From Anastatus disparis (taxonomy: Eukaryota > Arthropoda > Insecta > Hymenoptera > Eupelmidae), in the NCBI GenBank assembly GCA_017163975.1, contig JAFFSR010000243.1, positions 1,798,001 to 1,862,000 on the forward strand: 64,000 bases of DNA, read 5' to 3'. Shown here one piece after another: positions 57,125-64,000 of the stretch. The notes under the pieces are model-generated. The model saw only the letters and a program-made list of their open reading frames with translations. It was not told where the DNA came from and ran no database searches. Position 1 is the first letter of the stretch; every line of letters starts with the position of its first letter. Both the position numbers and the translations under genes were made by a program.

Positions 57125-58550
57125 CTTGATAAATATCTTTTTTCTTGATATATTTTCTATTTATACTAGTCGCACACGCTCACTGTGTATGTGTACGCAC
57201 GTTTATTATAAAGCAAATTATATTACTGATTGTTTGTATATGGTTATACTAAAACCATATACATACGTAGCAGTCGAAATTTACTAAATATGTATATATT
57301 TTAAAAAATTAATTGTTTTGACTTTTGGATTTTTACTAGAATTTCCAGTAATTACAATTAATTTATCAAATTGAAAATGCAATATATTACTAAACAAAAT
57401 TCTGCAATATTAGTCAATTTAAAATACTAAGTATTAACATAAATAGCCAAACCCAAAAATCTGTGCGTTCTTAAACTTTTGTTAAAAATGCACACCTAAA
57501 TGTGTAGGGACAATTTATTTATTATACATGTGTATCTAACGTTTAGTGTAGAAACCAATTTTAATTCAAAGTCTTCGAGAAAATTCTGAAATTTCTCCAC
57601 AACACACACAGCGCCAATCGATTGCCGCGCTACGAGCTAGCAGTCGTTGATGACAGAGAAAAAAAAAAAAAAAATTTCCAATATGTGTAAAAATAAAAAT
57701 TTCAACTTTAAAACTTTACTTATTATACAAGTTGAAAAAAAATTATCTAGCCCTTTAATATGTATAAAAAATTTTAATTTTAATTCAATTAAATATTATA
57801 TCAAAATACAAAAAAATTTTAATGTCAATGATACTAAATTATCCTATACTAAAGGGTTATTTTTCTACTGATTTAATTTCAACTTCCTCGTTAGCTGAAA
57901 CCAATATTTCTCTCTCACCGTTGAATTTTATAATTTACTATTGACGACCTGATCGGTAAGAGGGTCATACACAACGACGGACTATTCTAATTCTTAGAAA
58001 ATCTCAACTGCCTGTTCGCTTTTTCACATAAAGCGAACTATAAGGCATACAGAGCTATATTTTTTGTCTCTGTCACTATGCTATTAAAGCGTGAAAATGT
58101 CTGCACGTTAAGAAAAGAAATGAAACTTCTTACTGGGACACGTGGAGACACAAATTTGTACCAGCTAATCGACAAAAAATTTTAATTGATACCTAGCAAT
58201 TTTTTTAGAAATTTTTTATTTTATTTTTTGAAAAAAAGGCAATTTAATATTAATTTTATTTTTTGAGACGTGAAAAAAAAAATTTAACTTCAATTCTAAA
58301 TTTATTTATCTTTGATTAAAAATAATTTTGCTTTTCATAAAGAAAAAAAATTTCTTGACACGTGCTATTTTGAATATCGAACTTTATCCATAGCGAAACG
58401 CCATCTTTGATATAAAATCATTTATGAACAACGCGAAGGCTGTTTGCGTCGACGTTAACTACGTGCTCGACGCCATTTGAAAATTTTGATTTATTAGACG
58501 ACGCGTGAAAGCCTGATCCCGTTGACGCATCTATTAGTTGGGCGCCATTT
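57125..58550 (-). other. Gypsy 5' leader with primer-binding site
   Basis: About 1.4 kb between the 5' LTR and the Gag start. It holds no supported ORF. The minus strand begins AAA then TGGCGCCCAACTAATAG, complementary to a tRNA 3' end (CCA). Confidence 0.65.
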
Positions 58551-60262
58551 TGTAACAGTTATTTTGCCCGTTACAAAAAAGAATTAGCTTTTAATTAAAT
58601 ATTACTTTTTAGCTGAGTCTTTAAATTTAATTTTATGCGAAGTCGCTGAAACTATAAGAAATTTTACTAAATATTACACAGCGAACTCCGATTGTGCTAG
58701 CTAATTAATCCTATCGATAAAGGACAAAGTCTTATGTGATATACTTGTCGCTTGCTGCACACACTGCGTCTCTCTCTCTCTTACCTGATCGAGAGACGCG
58801 TTGCCAGTAGCGCAGTTTTCCTTTGTGAGGCAGGTTCCAAAATACGTTATATTAAAATATATGATATTACGTAACTAATTAATTTATAACTGTTTACAGG
58901 GATCGCTGAGGCATCGGAGTAAGCAACGGGAAATATATATTTTATTTATATATAGTCAGGCAATATAAATTAATATGAAGCACGATTTAATAGAAAACAA
59001 GATGAATTTATTATGAGGAAAATATAAATACAAAGGTAAAATATGAATTCAACGAAAATGAAATAATATAATATGTGAAATTAATGTACGCTTCTAATGA
59101 GAGAGCAAGCAAAGGGAGGGCGCGTCGCGAACTAAATAGTACTCACTTATGACGCTGATTGGTTATATAACCGATGATACCAATATACCTGAACAAGTAT
59201 CTCTCGAGGAAGAGACACTTGGATATCGCACAGCATATTGATACTTACAGTAACGCGCTGGCCAGCTTACACTAATTACCTACGTGCACTTAGTCGCCGC
59301 TCGCTTACCGTAGCTTCTTCCCTGTACGTAACCAATACGTAGATGCTCTAGAGTAGGTCCGTGGAAGATGTCTCTTCCTGATCCTTGAATTTCGCTGAGC
59401 TCTGCCAACATGGTTGCCTGGACGTAAATCGGTGGAATCCTATATACGCCGATCAACGTATTTGCTGGCACTTAAGAAGAGGCCGAACTATCTGTCTCTG
59501 TCTAATAGCGTTTTTCATTATTTATATAAACACTATCCTTTATAACAAGAAAAAAATAGCAGCCCTCGCTAGATATTAGTATAATTAATAAATTTTGTAA
59601 TAACAATCAAATTTTTTACTGCATAGTTTTTGACTAATTAGAGACCTACTATCAATCTAGCATATAACCTATCTTTCTTTCGGTAGGTCTCTAATTATTC
59701 AAAAACTACGCAGTAAAAAAATTTGGTTGTTATTACAAAATTTACTTATTATATTAATATCTAGCGGGGGCTGCTATTTTTTTCTTGTTATACCGGATAG
59801 TGTTTACATAAATGATGAAAAACGCTATTAGACAAAGACAGATAGTTCGACCCCTTCTTAATGGCTGACCGCTAAGAGGCGCGAAAGTGGTCAAGCAAAA
59901 CTCTACGGAAAGAATTTCCGAGAGTTGCAACTTGCAAATAAAATATAATACGCTAGTCGATATAAACTAACGACTTTTATTTAAGACAATGTTTCGCGTT
60001 ATCAATTGCGAACTTAGTCTAACGTATTATAAAACCACGTAGCGAAATCCTCTAATGAGCACAGCGCGGCTTAGGTTTCGTGTTAAAGCAACGGTAGCCG
60101 GAAACTCTCTGAAGCGCCTCCCGGCCGGCGAGCTTCTCTCTCGCGTGCCGGTCGTCAAGATACGCACTTCTTTACTCTTCTTAGACGAGATATATGACCG
60201 AGCGTTTATTCTATTTTAATACCTAAGCGCGCAAGATTCAAACACGGTAGAATACCGTTACA
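58551..60262 (-). repeat. Gypsy 5' LTR, split by a TTAA MITE
   Basis: 1712 bp including the 386-bp MITE plus TTAA; net about 1.32 kb. Starts TGTAACAG and ends CCGTTACA. Confidence 0.9.
59472..59861. mobile_element. Hairpin MITE of the TTAA-target family, copy 5
   Basis: Palindrome with TTAA at 59472-59475 and 59858-59861 and termini GAAGAGGCCGAACTATCTGT / inverse. The two other LTR copies show the empty site GGCACTTAATGGCTGACC (near 31168 and 53440), which proves a TTAA duplication. Confidence 0.95.
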
Positions 60263-61196
60263 AATTTAGTTTATAAAATTTACAATAAATTACAATAAAT
60301 AAAGAAAACTGAGGTATCATTATTTATTTTATAATATATATTATACATCGATATATGTTTATAAAGAAAAAATTGAACTATAGTATTGTAAACATCACTA
60401 TCATTTCTTTATTTATATTCTAAATTATTTTGTATATGAAATAATTTAATTAAAAATATTAATTAAAAAAACGAGCATTCTTTAAGTAACATGTAGAAAA
60501 TAGATTTTAAAAAAATTAAAAAAATAGAAAATATAAAAAATATAAATAAAAAAAAGTAATAAAAACTATTGAAATAATAAAAAAAAATTTTTTTTTAAAG
60601 TGGTTTTAACCAAGAGTTGTGCTCGCGTACTCAAAAGGAAAAGCGCGAACGTTACGTACTAGACCAACGCTAAATATCTCTGGCGTGAAATCGTACATGC
60701 TCATCTGCCCCCCCAGCTGTTTGAAATAATTAAATTTCAAGTTAAAAATTAATTACTGATGGTTACAAAGTTTAACAGATTATATTTATAATGTATCTTC
60801 CTTCATAAAAAAAGAAAAAAAAAGAAAAAAAAGATTCACGCTACGAAAATACGTTAACAAAATTTGCGACATGATTTTGGATATAGACCAGCCGTGTTTT
60901 CTCGCGTCGCCACCCAAAAGAGGAGGTGACTTGAGCAATGAAAGAATGCCATCGTTAGCAGTGAAAAAAGAATAGTGGACAAGCCACGTTTACTCCCTTC
61001 ACGTCCCATGAGAGGATACAGCGCCAGCTATCAAAGGATATTAGAGTGGGGAGTTACAAAAGCATGTAAACAAACAGTTTTTGGATAGCATAAACCTCGT
61101 AAGAGTATATGGCGCTGTTATGAAGGCATAGGATATTACTTACTAACGTTGAATACGTAAACTAAATGTTCTATTGGCATGAATTTTCTCTCAGTG

Positions 61197-61363
61197 TAAA
61201 CAAGACACTTTTCAACCGAGATGAACACTTTATCGATACACACTTCTACACCATACATTTACAAACACATTAATGAACGAACATACGCATACATATACAC
61301 ACACACGCAAACATACATCTACATACATACATACACTCACACGCAAGCGCTTAAACACACACC

Positions 61364-61397
<34 letters not shown>

Positions 61398-64000
61398 CAC
61401 ACATATAAACATATACACACCAAGTTATACGCAATTCACCAACGTGAACTTCTTTACTGCTATAGAAAGATACATACGGACACCGACAAACCCACAACAC
61501 ACATGAAAACATACACATACGTTAAAATAAAAAAAATACAACCCACTTTTCAGCTGAGATGAACATTTTATCGAGTACACTATCATACAGGCGCACTACA
61601 TATAGCGCTCTTATTAACATATATACTTATAGACAATAACGAACCAACTAATGCGCACACGGAAACATACACCGTGGCACGGATACAAAATGACATACTT
61701 TTTAAATGACGTGAACACTTTCACTAACATACATGCTCACCATGCATACGCACACATATACACGCACAGACATAGACACACACACACCACAAACTTACGC
61801 ACACTTACATTATATATAAAAATACACACACACTTTCTTAACACATACACACACAAATGCACACATGTACACACGCGCACACACGTACGTACACATACAC
61901 GCATGAACGCAGAAAGAAACACACAGACACACTTACACACACAGACACACTCACACACACACACACACACATACAGACACATATATAAACATACACACAT
62001 ACATACATAAATATACATACATCGACAATTACACTGGAAATCTCACTGAAGCACACAGAAATATACTGATACACACACATACACAAAAAACTTATTGTAA
62101 AGTTCACATACCTATCGTAGTTCACATGCTTATCAACACATACATATTGATATATACGCTGCAACTCAAACCTAAATGAACATACATGCATACTAACTTA
62201 TAAGCAGGTACTTAACAAACATAAACTTCTACTATGCTACAAACACATATTAACTGACATAGGCAAACCCACTTACACACACAGAAACATACACCTAAAG
62301 CTACAAATACTATACTAAACACTTTTCAACCGAAATGAACACTTTATCTATACACACTTCTACGCCAAACATTTATAAACACAAACATGAACGCACATAC
62401 ACATACGGATACACACACATGCAAACATACATGTACACACATATACATACACTTACACGCTGGCGCTTAAACACACACACACACGTGCACACAAACTTTT
62501 ACGCAATTTACCAATGAAAACTTGTTCACTACAATGAACATATACTTACATATACCGATAAATCCACCTACACAAAAAGCTTACACACAATGACAATAAT
62601 GTGATACGACGCATTTTTTAGCTGATACGAACATTTGTGACACTCTTTTCATCTGACTTTAACATTTTCACTCATACACATACAAACCATACATACGCAC
62701 ACATATACATGCACAGACATACACACACACGTGCACACAAACTTTTACGTTATTTACCAATGAAAACTTGTTCACTACAATGAACATATACGTACATATA
62801 CCGATAAATCCACCTACACAAAAAGCTTACACACAATGACAATAATGTGATACGACGCATTTTTTAGCTGACACGAACATTTGTGACACTCTTTCCATCT
62901 GACTTTAACATTTTCACTCATACACATACAAACCATACATACGCACACATATACATGCACAGACACCACAAACTTACACACACTTACATCATGCATAAAA
63001 ATACACACTCACGCTTACATCACACATAAAAATACACGCACGCACTAACATTATACATAAAAATACACACACATACTTATATAATACATACATACATGAA
63101 TGCACACATATATACACGCGCACACACGCACGTACACATACACGGATGAACGCACAAACACACACACACAAACATAGACACACACTGACAATCTCACACA
63201 CACAAGCACAAACACACACACACACTGAAATGTATTTGCGCGCATATACAGACACATAACTAAACATTTATGGATACATACATAAATATACATACACTTA
63301 CAATTACACTAAAAATCTCACTAAACCACAGAGAAGTATACTCACACACACACACACACGTGCACACAAACTTTTACGCAATTTACCATTAAAAACTTGT
63401 TCACTACAAGGAACATATACTTACGGATACCGATAAATCCACCTACACACAAAAAGCTTACACACAATGACAATAATGTGATACGACGCATTTTTGAGCT
63501 GACACGAACATTTGTGACACCCTTTCCATCTGACTTTAATATTTTCACTCATACACATACAAACCATACATACGCACACATATACATGCACAGACATACA
63601 CACACCACAAACTTACACACACTTACATCATGCATAAAAATACACACTCACACTTACATCATACATAAAAATACACGCACACACTAACATTATACATGAA
63701 AATACACACACACATACTTATATAATACATACACACATGAATGCACACATATATACACGCGCACACACGCACGTACACATACACGGATGAACGCACAAAC
63801 ACACACACACACACACACATACAAACATAGACACACACTGACAATCTCACACACACAAGCACAAACACACACACTGAAATGTATTTGCGCGCATATACAG
63901 ACATATAACTAAACATTTACGGATACATACATAAATATACATACACTTACAATTACACTAAAAATCTCACTAAACCACAGAGAAGTATACTCTCACACAC
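61197..64000. repeat. CA-rich satellite, right part, with higher-order units
   Basis: Continues the satellite of 44881-45793. A unit of about 1.11 kb begins at 61205 and again at 62319 (ACACTTTTCAACCGA). A module starting GTGCACACAAACTTTTACG recurs at 62485, 62731 and 63360, giving intervals of 246 and 629 bp. The last two modules are nearly identical over their length, so the duplication is recent. Within it are many (CA)n tracts. Predicted proteins here are repeat artefacts. The satellite runs off the window end. Confidence 0.85.

Larger units (their letters stand above)
47358..60262 (-). mobile_element. Gypsy-type LTR retrotransposon, internally deleted, with nested inserts
   Basis: LTRs at 47358-53847 (split by a non-LTR element) and 58551-60262 (split by a MITE) flank a minus-strand gag-protease-integrase remnant. 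The 4-bp target duplication is AATT (47354-47357 and 60263-60266). The primer site TGGCGCCCAACTAATAG starts 3 nt inside the 5' LTR on the minus strand. The polypurine tract GGCAGAGGAG abuts the 3' LTR at 53848. Net LTR length is about 1.3 kb. Reverse transcriptase, RNase H and the integrase core are deleted, so the copy cannot move by itself. Confidence 0.9.
45794..61196. mobile_element. TIR element CACTGAGAGAAAATTCATG, expanded by a nested Gypsy
   Basis: Termini CACTGAGAGAAAATTCATGC at 45794 and its inverse ending at 61196. TA lies on each side (45792-45793 and 61197-61198). Arms 45794-46395 plus 47215-47357 and 60263-61196 are inverted copies, sharing for example CATGATTTTGGATATAGACC and GCGAACGTTACGTACTAGAC-like words. 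The Gypsy element 47358-60262 lies between the arms, and a hairpin (46434-47194) lies in the left arm. The neighbouring satellite unit near 62311 shows the uninserted state. No transposase is visible. Confidence 0.78.

Overview
This AT-rich window looks like intergenic or intronic DNA of an insect-like animal. It is filled almost completely with transposable elements (TEs), many nested three or four deep. There are no bacterial operons, rRNA genes or CRISPR arrays. The only convincing host-gene signal is one 116-bp exon of antiquitin (ALDH7A1-type aldehyde dehydrogenase) at 1859-1974, with a splice acceptor, an open frame and a GTAAGT donor. The order of insect cannot be settled from this sequence.

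Layout. 1-4.5 kb: the exon, two hairpin MITEs and a 3' ORF of unknown family. 4.6-16.6 kb: a decayed, unnamed TE-type protein gene on the + strand, split by two CACGGT-ended transposons (4992-6114 and about 6444-14561) and by a tRNA-derived SINE. The second transposon carries a 7.1-kb Helitron-like insertion (6585-13681) that holds a long-TIR element, two non-LTR retrotransposon pieces and a foldback element with a second SINE. 16.6-18.1 kb: a palindrome of odd GC-rich words. 18.36-25.41 kb: a Copia retrotransposon on the - strand, with intact LTRs and a perfect 5-bp target duplication, interrupted by five foldback/MITE insertions. One of these contains a 670-bp TRIM whose LTRs carry a tRNA-like Pol III promoter. 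26.3-30.2 kb: a 4-kb palindrome.

30.2-31.6 kb: a solo Gypsy LTR. 33-37 kb: repeats and a second Copia remnant. 37.2-39.5 kb: a TIR transposon with a decayed transposase-like gene. 40-44 kb: a foldback, a tandem array of about 155 bp, another foldback and a TE-protein scrap. 44.9-64 kb: a CA-rich satellite. A 15.4-kb block (45794-61196) is inserted in it. That block is a TIR element split by a 12.9-kb Gypsy retrotransposon (47358-60262), whose 3' LTR is in turn split by a near-complete RNase H-bearing non-LTR retrotransposon.

The strongest results come from empty sites visible inside the window (a paralogous arm, LTR copy or satellite unit without the insertion) and from reading frames that rejoin when an insert and one target copy are removed. 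These fix target duplications of TTAA, TA, TAA/TTA, AAGG and about 12-13 bp for different families, and allow a relative order of insertion to be worked out. I found no intact gene for a complete defence or biosynthetic system. The least familiar items are the TRIM with a tRNA-like LTR, the unnamed TE proteins and the palindromic families.
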